A stretch of 64,000 nt of DNA from JAGQPD01 sp020426865. Its GTDB lineage: Bacteria; Planctomycetota; Planctomycetia; Pirellulales; Pirellulaceae. Made by a program: the position numbers and the translations under genes. Positions 28,215-37,473 of this stretch are shown in pieces. The first letter of the stretch is position 1, and each line of letters begins with the position of its first letter. The notes beneath the pieces were generated by a model, which did not search any database, was not told the DNA's origin, and saw only the letters and a list, made by a program, of their open reading frames with translations. The DNA is taken from positions 1 to 64,000 of the forward strand of contig JAWKTN010000001.1 in NCBI GenBank assembly GCA_041399065.1, written 5' to 3'.

Positions 28215-29255
28215 TCAGTACATTCTTGTTCGCCTTCTCAGAAGACAAACCATGGTCAAGATTGTCGTGATCATGCAAAGGGCTGCCGGTTCTGGTACGG
28301 CGATCGCCAAGTTCGCCGCTGCTGCAAATCCGAAATTGTCTTTCCAGATCGTATAATCCGCGGCGTCGACGACACCGTTGAGGTTACCATCGGCGGCCAG
28401 TGCCGTGTTGGAGCCAAAGTTGTCTTTCCAGACCGTGTAGTCGGCGGCATCGACGCTACCGTTCCCGTTATAGTCGCCGATCAGCTGCACAATTGGTAAA
28501 TCGTTCGTGTCAACGATCGTGAGGTTGTCGAAGTACGCCGTGGCGGTCAAGATTTGCGAAGCGTCGTCGGAGCCGGCTGCATACGCAGCAATGTCGGCAT
28601 CGGTGAATGTATCGGTCACGCCATCGACGAACGCGATCGGTTGCGATACGAGGGCAACGTTATCGAGTGACGTCCAGTAGACATGTTCGGCGAAATCCAA
28701 TCGGATTTGGTAGTGGTGCCAGTCGTCGTCGACCACTGAGCCGGTTTCGGTCAACGCGCCGGTATCCGGCGATATCGTGAGCACATCGCGGGTTGTCGCA
28801 TCGACACCTACGGTCCCCAGCAGCAGCAGGTCAGTCGAATCATCGTAGGTCTCGATGCCAAAAAACGGACCGAATGGGGCGTCGCCCGCAGCGACATTAT
28901 CGACCTTCATGTCCCAATCGATGAGAACGTATCGGTTGTTCGGTAGGTTATCGCCGGAATACGATACGGTCCACCAATCGTCCGAACGCCCAGCTCGGTC
29001 TAGCTGGATTCCCATCGAGCCATCGATGCCAACGGACGCGTCGACCGATGCCGTTCCGCCACCGGTGCCGATCGTCGTCCAGGACTTCGAGCCCGACAGT
29101 TGTCCGGCGAGCTGGCCTGTGTTATATCCTTCAAAGCCCGCGGTGTCGAGAATTGTGTCGGCCGCGTAGCAAGACAGATTCGGTACCGTTCCTGTCGCCA
29201 GCACGTACAGTAGGCTGGCGAAGATTTTGATTCGCGCAAGATATACGTTGTTCAT
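28215..29255 (-). CDS. PEP-CTERM protein with dockerin-like repeats
   Basis: A 346-residue exported protein read from ATG 29255, where a signal peptide begins (IFASLLYVLATGTVPNL); the frame is open far upstream but overlaps the cytochrome gene. A concanavalin/LamG-like beta domain (about 30-270) contains AGFEGYNTGQLAGQL, YVLIDWDMKVDNVAAGDAPF and DDDWHHYQIRLDF. Two dockerin-type repeats follow (GDYNGNGSVDAADYTVWKDN and DGNLNGVVDAADYTIWKDN), then VPEPAALC, a hydrophobic segment and an RRRTR tail, an exosortase sorting signal. It follows the heptahaem cytochrome by 40 bases on the same strand, so the two are probably cotranscribed. Confidence 0.85.
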   Translation of the reverse strand: MNNVYLARIKIFASLLYVLATGTVPNLSCYAADTILDTAGFEGYNTGQLAGQLSGSKSWTTIGTGGGTASVDASVGIDGSMGIQLDRAGRSDDWWTVSYSGDNLPNNRYVLIDWDMKVDNVAAGDAPFGPFFGIETYDDSTDLLLLGTVGVDATTRDVLTISPDTGALTETGSVVDDDWHHYQIRLDFAEHVYWTSLDNVALVSQPIAFVDGVTDTFTDADIAAYAAGSDDASQILTATAYFDNLTIVDTNDLPIVQLIGDYNGNGSVDAADYTVWKDNFGSNTALAADGNLNGVVDAADYTIWKDNFGFAAAANLAIAVPEPAALCMITTILTMVCLLRRRTRMY

Positions 29256-29295
29256 GATCGTCGTCGCCTTGGTCTCATTGATAGTATGCTGGGGA

Positions 29296-30549
29296 TTAGT
29301 CATCACGATGGTGTTCGAAATGCTCACCGGGTGTCGAAGTATGACAGACGGTGCATTTCGAAATAACGCCAGCATGCCCCTGCAGCGAAATTGCCTGGAC
29401 ATTGTCTTGCGGTGTGACGGCTGGGCCGACGGCGTGCGGGCTGCCGTGGCATGCGGCACAGTGGACGCCGCCATGCCCGTGCGAGTCCTTAAATAGTTTA
29501 CGCGGCTCTTCAAATTCAAATTCCGGTTGACGAGCCCGATGGCAGCTGGCACAAGTCGGTTCGTCGACCCAGGGCATCCGGTCGGGATTGGCGACGGCAG
29601 CCATGTTGCCGTGACAGTCGTTGCAGAAAATCCCTTTGGCAAAGTGAACATCGCGCTGGCAATTCGTCTTGAAGCCAGGATGACATGCATAACACTCGTT
29701 GGTTAACCCGCGATCAAACACGGGTTGCATCCGAGTCGCATGCGAACCGTGCATGGCGTGCGACAGCGATTTGACACCTGCGACGCCAGGTGTGCCCAGA
29801 GCGGGGTCAGCGTGACAGGAACCGCAAAGGACCGGGCCATTGCCAAGCAAATGCGTGTTGTGTTTTGCATCATGCTTGGTCAGGATGTCCGTATCAACCG
29901 CAGGACCTGGCTGGCCCGGAGCGTGACAGATATCACAGCTAATCTCCCATGACACCGGCACCACCGCGTGTGTGAGCGCGACAACGTTGCCCTGGGATTT
30001 GACAGTGATCTCTGATAATGGATACGCGTTGAGCGCACCATTATCAGCCGTCGGCGTAATCGGAATGCCGGTTGCCGCCCAGTCGTTTTGCCCCGTTGGC
30101 GCCATGACGCCTTTAAGTCCGTTGCCGGTCAGCCCCACGTCCGGCTGCAAGTTGACGCCGAATAGCTGTGGAGCAAATTGCCAAAAATTGGTTTTTGTGA
30201 CCGACGTTGTGCTGCTGGGAATGTTGTATTCCACTTGCACCCCGCTACTGACAATCCGCGGCTCACGGCCCCGACGTATCACCTGAGCATGAAGGTTGTT
30301 GAACGGCGGCAGAATGCAGAGCTGCGAAAAGTCCTGGTTCATGCAGTGCATACCCAGATCATTGTAGCCCAAAACGACATACGTGCCGCTTTCCGGTAGC
30401 TTAGGGCGCTTCGTCGGAATAAAGTCCGTCCGCTGAGCGAACGTCGCCGACCCCAAAAAGCACGATACGACAAACGTCGTTCCCCACAAGGTAGGGGCCA
30501 GTCGCGGACCGAAGCCGCGCATACAATAAGACTCAAATTTCGCATTCAT
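29296..30549 (-). CDS. Exported heptahaem cytochrome c
   Basis: A 417-residue protein with an N-terminal signal (about 15-38, ending ATFAQ). A conserved domain opens with VVLGYNDLGMHCMNQDFSQL and ILPPFNNLHAQVIRRG. Seven CxxCH haem sites follow, starting at about residues 205, 242, 286, 309, 333, 364 and 399 (CDICH, CGSCH, CYACH, CNDCH, CASCH, CAACH, CTVCH), with many His residues between as likely distal ligands. It would act as a periplasmic or surface electron carrier. Its partner is a PEP-CTERM surface protein 40 bases downstream, hinting at a surface redox role. Substrate is unknown. Confidence 0.88.
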   Translation of the reverse strand: MNAKFESYCMRGFGPRLAPTLWGTTFVVSCFLGSATFAQRTDFIPTKRPKLPESGTYVVLGYNDLGMHCMNQDFSQLCILPPFNNLHAQVIRRGREPRIVSSGVQVEYNIPSSTTSVTKTNFWQFAPQLFGVNLQPDVGLTGNGLKGVMAPTGQNDWAATGIPITPTADNGALNAYPLSEITVKSQGNVVALTHAVVPVSWEISCDICHAPGQPGPAVDTDILTKHDAKHNTHLLGNGPVLCGSCHADPALGTPGVAGVKSLSHAMHGSHATRMQPVFDRGLTNECYACHPGFKTNCQRDVHFAKGIFCNDCHGNMAAVANPDRMPWVDEPTCASCHRARQPEFEFEEPRKLFKDSHGHGGVHCAACHGSPHAVGPAVTPQDNVQAISLQGHAGVISKCTVCHTSTPGEHFEHHRDD

Positions 30550-30655
30550 GGCCGATATCCCCGGTCTCTAGGATACTTGGAACGCTAAAAACTTCACCGT
30601 AAGGCAAAGTCGAAAACGTCGCAGCCGTCCGCCAAAAAAAATTGTTTTCCCGATT

Positions 30656-30917
30656 ACATAGCTCCGGCCGTGTCCAAAGCGCAATCACTCGGTCCAGCCA
30701 TGGCCAATACGGGTAACCAAGCCAAACCGGCCGGACACGGCGGAGCGATCCGGGTTGCACTGGACACGGCCAAGGCCGCGATCACCGCCGATCGTTTTGC
30801 TCCGCCGAGTGAGCGGGACTCCCCGAATCGCTCCGACGATCCCGGCCGAATTGCGTTCGAACCCGGTTCCGAAGGTCGAGCGTTTTCCCTGCACTTGGGG
30901 ATCGTCCGGAGCTATGT
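30656..30917. mobile_element. MITE-like element, copy 2 (262 bp)
   Basis: Same terminal inverted repeats as copy 1 (ACATAGCTCCGG at the left; GTCCGGAGCTATGT at the right, 30904-30917) and the same orientation. The inside is very similar, without the 20-bp duplication. No open frame of note. It sits between the divergent heptahaem cytochrome and GH25 genes, separating their promoters. Confidence 0.82.
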
Positions 30918-31030
30918 AGGTCGCCAAATTTCCCGTTCTTTCTCGGGCAAGCGGTCCAATTGGTTCGCAATCTGGGAGGTGTGGTCTAAGATGGAATTGG
31001 TAATCTTTCTCCTCCGAGCAGTATTGGTTC

Positions 31031-33433
31031 ATGAAGTTTTCCCAAAGGTACACGATTTGTTGGAGACACGCATGGTACCTCGGGTGCTGCTTCAGCGTCA
31101 TCCTGCTGGGATTGCCGGAGCGGGCTAATGCTCAGCGAGTGCTGGGGCTGGATATGTCGGCGTGGCAGGGAAGTATTTCGCAGCAGACGTGGAGCAACAT
31201 CCTGAATGTCGAGAACCGGCAGTTTGTCTTTCTTCGCTCCAGCCGCGGCGGGACGACCGGATTCTTCAGTCAGAACAACGCAGGCAATAATAATCCACCG
31301 GGCGAGAACACGTTAAGTCAGCGGTACGACGATCCCTATTTTGTACAAAACATCAATCGGGCGACCAACGCCGGATTGTTTGCCGGCGCGTATCATTTTT
31401 CCAGGCCTGACATCGTTGCGTCGACGCTCAACTCCAATGGCATTCCGAACTCGGGCGCTGACGAGGCGGATCATTTCATTCAAATGGCCGGTCCGTGGAT
31501 GCGCCCCGGCTACCTCCTGCCCGTTCACGATTTCGAGGCTGGTGACGGTGCTCGCACCGACAACCAGATGGCACTGTTCGCCATGGAATTCTCTGATCGC
31601 ATCTACGATGTCATGGGAATACGACCCGCGATCTATTTAAATGGCAACTACGCTCAGAACGTCATCGGCGGAGCATCGTCGTCCAGTCGCAGTGGCGTCG
31701 TTGATCGGTATTCCGTGCTGTGGAGCGCTCGCTGGCCCAATCAAAGCAATCCCGACGCTATCGACGTTCAAAACGCACATCCGAAGGACTCGTTCAGCAA
31801 TATCTATGGCCCTTGGGACGACACCGGCGTGATGCACCCCTGGACGTTTTGGCAATACGCCAGTACCGGTCGACTGCAGAGCTTCAATAATGGCGACAGC
31901 AACCTCGATTTCAACGTCGCACAGGGCGATATCGAGTTCCTGAAGGACCAGCTCGTTCCAGCCGTGTGGATGACCGACTCGAGCGGAAATTGGTCGACAC
32001 TGTCAAATTGGAATAGCGGGCAGGCTCCGATCGCCCCCGTGACCGGGCCAGGGCAGGTGGCACCTGTGGGAAGAAGAACGCTACCCACACCTCGGTTGCC
32101 GGGCGAAACGGTCTTCGGCGTGACATCGGGCAAACACGATACCGTGATCCTCGATCGCCCCAATGCCGACATCACCGTGACACTTGACGCGGGCTCCTAC
32201 GACATTCGCAAGCTTTTCGTTCGTGAGTCCCTGGTCATTTCCGGTGGGGAACTCCACGTGAATTATGATCCGAATTATGTCTCAGATACCGCGACTTATC
32301 CTAATGCGCTTCGCTCGGGCCCGTTGTCCGCACAGTTTTCGGCGCCCGTGACGTTGCTGGGTGACGCTCGATTCAGCGCACACACCGTACAAGTCGATGC
32401 CGGTCAGTTGTTCGCCATCGGTGGAGGAACTCTATCGATACAGCAGCTGAACTTGATGCCCGCAACGCAATCGCCAGCAAAGATCCTGTTGGTCGGCGAC
32501 ACAACGTTCCATCCGATATCGGAACTGGGCGCGGTCATTGCCAATGGTTCGGGAACCGGCGGTACAGGATACATCGATCTCGATGGAGGGGAACGCACGC
32601 TGTTTGTCGGCGACACGACGGCAGAGACAGATGTGACGATCACCGTGCCAGTTGTCAACGGCGGGCTTCGCAAGGATGGCGACGGCAAGTTGCTGCTTGC
32701 CGTCGCGAGCAATTACGACGGTGACACAACGGTGAGTCGTGGTGTGCTTGGTCTGTCATCGGCGATGTTTTCTGACGATGCCAAAGTCCGCATGGAAGGC
32801 GACGGTTCGCTTGACCTATCCTTCAGCGGGGCGCCCGACGTTATCGATTCACTATTTGTCAATGGCGTGTCGCTAACGGCCGGCATTTGGGGAGCGAAAG
32901 GATCAGGGGCTCAGTTCACCAGTCCGCGGCTTACGGGCAGCGGCTTGTTGCAAGTGTCGCACAGCGTTGCCTCTGGCGATTTTAATCAGGATGGCGCGTT
33001 CGACGGCGATGATCTCGACGTGCTGGTCGCTGCAATTGCCAGTGGTGCCGACGCCGCCGCTTTGGATCTCACCGGAGATGACAATCTAGCGTTGGATGAC
33101 CTCGACGCGTGGCTGTCCAATGCCGGCGCGGTGAATCTGGGAGCTGGCAAGTCGTATTTGCCTGGCGATGCAGACCTGGACGGCGTCGTCGGAGCGTTGG
33201 ATTTCGAACACTGGAACGCCAATAAATTTACTGCTTCCGCCACCTGGCGTTCGGGAGACTTCAATGCGGACGGCGTGGTCGATGCGACCGATTTGAATAT
33301 CTGGAATGTTGGCCGAGTTGCCGCGTCGAGCCATACCGTACCCGAGCCCGATAGCGTTTTCCTATTACTAGGCATCGCCGCCCTAATGTATCGAAGGTGT
33401 GTGCGACGCCCGCCACACATCGCTCTTGCATGA
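31031..33433 (+). CDS. GH25 lysozyme-like muramidase with beta-strand repeats, dockerin and PEP-CTERM
   Basis: An 800-residue exported protein. Signal peptide about 1-34 (ending RANA). The GH25 muramidase domain (about 36-310) shows GLDMSAWQGSI (Asp41), AGAYHFSRP, the catalytic DxE in PVHDFEAGDG (Asp167, Glu169), and WTFWQYASTGRL. Residues about 320-650 resemble autotransporter-associated beta-strand repeats (SGNWSTLSNWNSGQAP, VNGGLRKDGDGKLLLA, GDTTVSRGVLGLSS). Dockerin-like repeats follow (SGDFNQDGAFDGDDLDVL, PGDADLDGVVGALDFEHW), then VPEPDSVFLLLG and a basic tail. It predicts a surface-sorted peptidoglycan hydrolase for remodelling or attack on other bacteria. The ribosome site is weak. Confidence 0.85.
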   Translation: MKFSQRYTICWRHAWYLGCCFSVILLGLPERANAQRVLGLDMSAWQGSISQQTWSNILNVENRQFVFLRSSRGGTTGFFSQNNAGNNNPPGENTLSQRYDDPYFVQNINRATNAGLFAGAYHFSRPDIVASTLNSNGIPNSGADEADHFIQMAGPWMRPGYLLPVHDFEAGDGARTDNQMALFAMEFSDRIYDVMGIRPAIYLNGNYAQNVIGGASSSSRSGVVDRYSVLWSARWPNQSNPDAIDVQNAHPKDSFSNIYGPWDDTGVMHPWTFWQYASTGRLQSFNNGDSNLDFNVAQGDIEFLKDQLVPAVWMTDSSGNWSTLSNWNSGQAPIAPVTGPGQVAPVGRRTLPTPRLPGETVFGVTSGKHDTVILDRPNADITVTLDAGSYDIRKLFVRESLVISGGELHVNYDPNYVSDTATYPNALRSGPLSAQFSAPVTLLGDARFSAHTVQVDAGQLFAIGGGTLSIQQLNLMPATQSPAKILLVGDTTFHPISELGAVIANGSGTGGTGYIDLDGGERTLFVGDTTAETDVTITVPVVNGGLRKDGDGKLLLAVASNYDGDTTVSRGVLGLSSAMFSDDAKVRMEGDGSLDLSFSGAPDVIDSLFVNGVSLTAGIWGAKGSGAQFTSPRLTGSGLLQVSHSVASGDFNQDGAFDGDDLDVLVAAIASGADAAALDLTGDDNLALDDLDAWLSNAGAVNLGAGKSYLPGDADLDGVVGALDFEHWNANKFTASATWRSGDFNADGVVDATDLNIWNVGRVAASSHTVPEPDSVFLLLGIAALMYRRCVRRPPHIALA

Positions 33434-33635
33434 CGACCGGATATACAGAAGCTACATAAACAGCATCTGTGCCGCATGACTTCACAATAGAATTCAATCG
33501 CACGAACAGGCGATAACCTGAGGCGACCAGCCGGTTGGCATGAATGTAGAATCCAAATAACACGATCGTCATCAGCAGGCCCGCTACCAGTCCGATCGCC
33601 ATCGCTTGACGCGTCCCCTGCGGTCGCACGACGGA

Positions 33636-34056
33636 CTACAGGATCCAACCGAGAAAGAGCGAAAGTACCAGGCTTGCAAGAAAACTGACACCGTGGGATA
33701 GCCAACGCGGCAGTTCCAGCAACCAGCTGTTCCCGATTCTTGCGGTCGGCAGCGAAGCCTGGATTTGCGAAATGGCGAACCGCGCGTTCGCGTCTGGAAA
33801 CAGTTGGTGAGCAATCCCGTTATAGATCGTAGTCGCCCAAGACCTTTCCCTTCTGCAAGGTCGCTTCAACTTGCGATCCCGCAATTCCACCATCCGCCAA
33901 CGGTGCGGTCTTGAGGTGAAACGTACTGGTCGAAATCGAATCCTCGTCTGGGCGGAAGTAAGCCGTTTCTCGCGAACAGCGTGGGCACAATTCGCCCCGT
34001 TCATCGCTGGTGAGAATTGAGCCACAAACAGGACAACAAGAAGGCGGAATCGTCAT
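33636..34056 (-). pseudogene. Truncated serine/threonine kinase gene remnant
   Basis: From ATG 34056, TIPPSCCPVCGSILTSDERGE and LCPRCSRETAYF form the zinc-ribbon opening of many planctomycete Pkn2-like kinases. LGDYDL follows, where a kinase domain should start, but a stop at 33820 ends the frame after 78 codons. In a second frame, downstream sequence to 33636 encodes FAISQIQASLPTARIGNSWL and a membrane-span-like end (SFLASLVLSLFLGWIL). The kinase catalytic domain is missing, so this is a deletion remnant. Confidence 0.55.
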
Positions 34057-34097
34057 AGCAAGAGTATAGCTGAAAAGTATCGCCGACGTTCGTGAGT

Positions 34098-35858
34098 TTA
34101 GCTGACGACAGTCGAGCCCCTGCGTGCGGCGGCAAATACCACAATGACGAAGCTCAACACGCAGCAACATGTTGGCTCGGGAACTACCTGAAGAGCGTCT
34201 CGCGATGCACTGTTCTCGCCGAAATGGTCCTTCCAGACGGTGTAGTCGGCTGCGTCGATAACGCCGTTGCCATTGCCGTCGGCTGTCAGATTGGTCATGT
34301 CGCCGAACGAGTCCTTCCAGACCGTATAGTCAGCTGCATCGACCGTACCGTTACTGTTGTAATCGCCCGGGATCCCGGGAAGCGGCAACGTCCGGTAGGC
34401 TAGTGGCACTGACAATGAAAAGGCACCGTGCGGATCGGTGAACCTGGCGACCACCGTGCCCGTACCCGGCGTGGTGAACGACGTTCGGATCACTTTGCGG
34501 TTCGACGGCGCCGTGTCGAATACGCCATCGTTATCAAAATCCCATTCCACCAGCAAGCTCGACGCTGCATCGTCGGGATCGGTCGTTGCATTGGCGTCCA
34601 GCGTGATCACCTGATCCACATAGTGTTGCGATCCGAACAATTTTACTAATGGCTGTGGCGCTCGATTCGTCCCCGACGCCACCGTAATCGTAGAAGTTTG
34701 TGATTGCCGGTTTCCCGCCATGTCGTAGACAAATACCTCGTACGTGTCCGCTGTTCCAACATCATAGTATGGAGTGTTGAAGCTGGTGTCGACCGATGCT
34801 ACACCTTCCAAATCCAGTTGATCCACGACATCTCCGTTGCGAGTTAACACGGCGGCGGATAAGCCGCTGGCGTCTCGCGCCTTAAAAGCGACCTCCAGTT
34901 TTCCGCCAGTCGGCGTGACCGCGCCTGATGTCGTGACGGAGACCGTCGGTCGAAGATTGTCGGTGTAAGTCGTGTCCGGATTGAAATAGCGGCTTGTGTT
35001 CAGGACCAGTGCAGCGGCGTACCCCAATTGCACGTCATCCTGTGCAAATTGGTAGGGATACTCAGCACCACGCCATCCACGAAGGCCATTGCCCATAAGG
35101 ATTCCGCGAAAATTCGAGTCGTTGCGAAAATCGTGCGGCAGACCGAACGCATGCCCTAACTCATGTGCCATCGCCCCCTGTACCGACGAAGCGATGCTGC
35201 TGAATGTATTCTGTTCAAACCAGGGGAAGGAGATATCCTGGACCATGGGGTAGGGGCCAAATTCCGGGACGATCTTGCCGGCGTATGTATCGTTATTGAG
35301 CAACATGGCCGAGGACAGTCGAAACAGCACATCGCTGCCGAGTACGGAAACGCCGCCGTCGCTACCCGAACCAAAGCTGGCTCCGCCGGCGAATCCGCCA
35401 ACGATCGATCCATCCGGTTGTTGCTGGTGTGCTTCCGGAATCAAGACATAGACATGGTCCAGTGCCCAGGGGCTGAGTCCACCGGCGGAAGCAGCGTTAA
35501 TCGTATTGCCCCAAAGATCCGATCGCATTTGTTCGTCAGTCTTTGCGGTGCTAATGACATTGACAAGTGGGGCACCCCGCGAGTCTGACTCAAGCCGAAA
35601 AGTCTTGGGACCAAAGCCATAGCGGTCCATCTGTTCGCCGTACCAAGCTTGAATACGCGACATCGCCGATGAAAGATTATCGACGGCACCGGTTTGCTCC
35701 GTGCGGTTGGAGGGAATCACATAGCCGATCCCCACCGATGTAGCACTCGATGCTGGACGAGTTAGCGCGACCAACACCAACATTACCAGCGCCGTGAAGC
35801 GGTAGCGACGCGGCATTTCGCGTGTTGACCCGCCCGGACGCGCCAAGATGCTCATCAT
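34098..35858 (-). CDS. Metzincin-type metalloprotease with dockerin and PEP-CTERM
   Basis: A 586-residue exported protein. ATG 35858 has AGGAG 5 bases upstream; the signal peptide lies at about 15-38 (FTALVMLVLVALTRPASSA). The zinc site HELGHAFGLPHD at 232-243 has the metzincin HExxHxxGxxHD form, and Met254 in GILMGNG may be the Met-turn. Residues about 310-400 form an Ig-like domain and about 405-480 a PKD-like domain (ITLDANATTDPDDAASSLLV). Two dockerin repeats (GDYNSNGTVDAADYTVWKDS and DGNGNGVIDAADYTVWKDH) and VPEPTCCCVLSF with an arginine tail end the protein. It is probably a surface protease. The exact family is not assigned. Confidence 0.85.
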   Translation of the reverse strand: MMSILARPGGSTREMPRRYRFTALVMLVLVALTRPASSATSVGIGYVIPSNRTEQTGAVDNLSSAMSRIQAWYGEQMDRYGFGPKTFRLESDSRGAPLVNVISTAKTDEQMRSDLWGNTINAASAGGLSPWALDHVYVLIPEAHQQQPDGSIVGGFAGGASFGSGSDGGVSVLGSDVLFRLSSAMLLNNDTYAGKIVPEFGPYPMVQDISFPWFEQNTFSSIASSVQGAMAHELGHAFGLPHDFRNDSNFRGILMGNGLRGWRGAEYPYQFAQDDVQLGYAAALVLNTSRYFNPDTTYTDNLRPTVSVTTSGAVTPTGGKLEVAFKARDASGLSAAVLTRNGDVVDQLDLEGVASVDTSFNTPYYDVGTADTYEVFVYDMAGNRQSQTSTITVASGTNRAPQPLVKLFGSQHYVDQVITLDANATTDPDDAASSLLVEWDFDNDGVFDTAPSNRKVIRTSFTTPGTGTVVARFTDPHGAFSLSVPLAYRTLPLPGIPGDYNSNGTVDAADYTVWKDSFGDMTNLTADGNGNGVIDAADYTVWKDHFGENSASRDALQVVPEPTCCCVLSFVIVVFAAARRGSTVVS

Positions 35859-35920
35859 ACCAGCTCCTAAGTCTACGCAAAAACGTGCAGTCTCGGGTGT
35901 GTCTCGCCAAGCACTACCGG

Positions 35921-35949
35921 CTCAATACCTCGAACCTCGAGGTATTGAG
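35921..35949. terminator. Palindromic repeat, 13-bp stem, likely terminator
   Basis: CTCAATACCTCGA, loop ACC, TCGAGGTATTGAG: a perfect 13-bp stem lying 19 bases past the DUF1501 pair 3 stop and 60 bases upstream of the metalloprotease start. It lacks a T-run, so factor-independent termination is uncertain. The core AATACCTCGA/TCGAGGTATT recurs at 41547 and 60057. Confidence 0.6.
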
Positions 35950-35967
35950 AGTTGATTGGGGAATGGT

Positions 35968-37446
35968 TCACGCAAGGATCTCATGCACTACCCGCGCCGG
36001 TTCGACACCGGTAAGGCGTTGGTCAAGCCCCTGGAAGGGGAACGATAGTCGCTCATGATCGACGCCCAACTGGTACAGCATCGTCGCGTGCAAGTCGCGC
36101 ACGGCCACTGAGTCCGCGACGACATTGTAACTGAATTCGTCGGTCAAACCGTACATCATCCCCCCTTTGATGCCACCGCCTGCCAACCACCCAGAAAAGC
36201 AGCGAGGGTGATGGTCACGACCATAATCATCGTGCTGCAGCGTCCCCTGACAATAGGTCGTTCGGCCGAATTCACCCGAAAACACAATCAACGTGTCATC
36301 CAAAAGTCCGCGCTGCTTCAAATCCGTGATCAACGCCGCACATGGTTGATCCACGTCGAAACATTGGCCCGGTAACTGTTGCGGCAGTACCGAATGATGG
36401 TCCCAGCCACGATGAAAGATCTGGATGAACCGCACATCACGCTCGATCATCCGCCGTGCCAACAGACAATTCCGTGCAAACGAACCCGCCTTGGACACCT
36501 CCGGGCCGTAAAGATCCAAGACATGTTGCGGCTCGCCCGACACATCTGTCAGTTCCGGTACCGACGACTGCATTCGGAATGCCATCTCTTGTTGAGCGAT
36601 GGTCGTCTCGATTTCTGGATCGCCAAACTGTTGGAAATGTTGCTGATTAACCTCGTGTACCGTGTCCAGCATCCGGCGACGGACGGCCGGATCGATCCCG
36701 CGTGGATTTGACAGGAACAACACCGGATCGCCCGCCGTCTGGAATTTTACCCCCTGATGTTTGGACGGTAACGGACCGCTGCCCCATAGTCTGCTGTACA
36801 GCGCCTGGACATTTCGCGTTCCGCCGGTCCAAAACGCCGAGGTAAGCACCACAAAATCCGGCAAGTCGCGGTTCATCGAACCCAGACCGTAACTTATCCA
36901 GGCTCCCATACTGGCCCGGCCTGGTATTTCCGATCCCGTGCACAAAAATGTCTTGGCGGGATCGTGATTGATCGCGTTGGTATTCAACGAATTAATGATG
37001 CACAAGTCGTCGGCGACGTGCGACAAATAGGGAAACAGCTCGCACATCCAAATGCCGCTCTTGCCCCGGCGCGAAAACTGATACTTCGACGGTGCGACTA
37101 GTTGTTCCTTGCCCTTGGTCATCGCTGTCACCCGCTGACCCATGCTCACACTTGGCGGCAACGGTTTGCGGAAGTGTTTTGCCAAATCCGGTTTGTAGTC
37201 AAACAAATCGATCTGGCTGGGTGCTCCGGCCATGAACAAAAAGATCACCCGCTTGGCTCGCGGCAACTTGCCCGTCGCGAACGCCGTGCGGGCGTGACCA
37301 TTTTGTGGTAGCATCGCACCTAGCACCGCAGCGCCAATGCCCATGCCCGTTGTCTTCAAGAACTGCCGACGTGCCAGTGCCCAGTCAGTCGACGGATGTT
37401 CGTCATTCATGGGACAACCGTTGGTGGAATGGAATTGCATGAGCAT
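35968..37446 (-). CDS. DUF1501 family protein, Tat signal (pair 3)
   Basis: A 492-residue protein; the likely alternative start is Met13 (37410), just ahead of ARRQFLKTTGMGIGAAVLGA, a twin-arginine signal. Motifs: KRVIFLFMAGAPSQIDLFDY, FSRRGKSGIWMCELFPYLSH, NRDLPDFVVLTSAFWTGGT, IQIFHRGWDHHSVLPQQLPG, IVFSGEFGRTTYCQG and GRDHHPRCFSGWLAGGG. It follows the PSD1 gene by 27 bases. It belongs to the same size class as pair 1. Exported, metal-dependent phosphatase/sulfatase-like fold presumed; activity unknown. Confidence 0.92.
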   Translation of the reverse strand: MLMQFHSTNGCPMNDEHPSTDWALARRQFLKTTGMGIGAAVLGAMLPQNGHARTAFATGKLPRAKRVIFLFMAGAPSQIDLFDYKPDLAKHFRKPLPPSVSMGQRVTAMTKGKEQLVAPSKYQFSRRGKSGIWMCELFPYLSHVADDLCIINSLNTNAINHDPAKTFLCTGSEIPGRASMGAWISYGLGSMNRDLPDFVVLTSAFWTGGTRNVQALYSRLWGSGPLPSKHQGVKFQTAGDPVLFLSNPRGIDPAVRRRMLDTVHEVNQQHFQQFGDPEIETTIAQQEMAFRMQSSVPELTDVSGEPQHVLDLYGPEVSKAGSFARNCLLARRMIERDVRFIQIFHRGWDHHSVLPQQLPGQCFDVDQPCAALITDLKQRGLLDDTLIVFSGEFGRTTYCQGTLQHDDYGRDHHPRCFSGWLAGGGIKGGMMYGLTDEFSYNVVADSVAVRDLHATMLYQLGVDHERLSFPFQGLDQRLTGVEPARVVHEILA

Positions 37447-37473
37447 AACCCTTGCCCGTCAAATGTCGTACGA

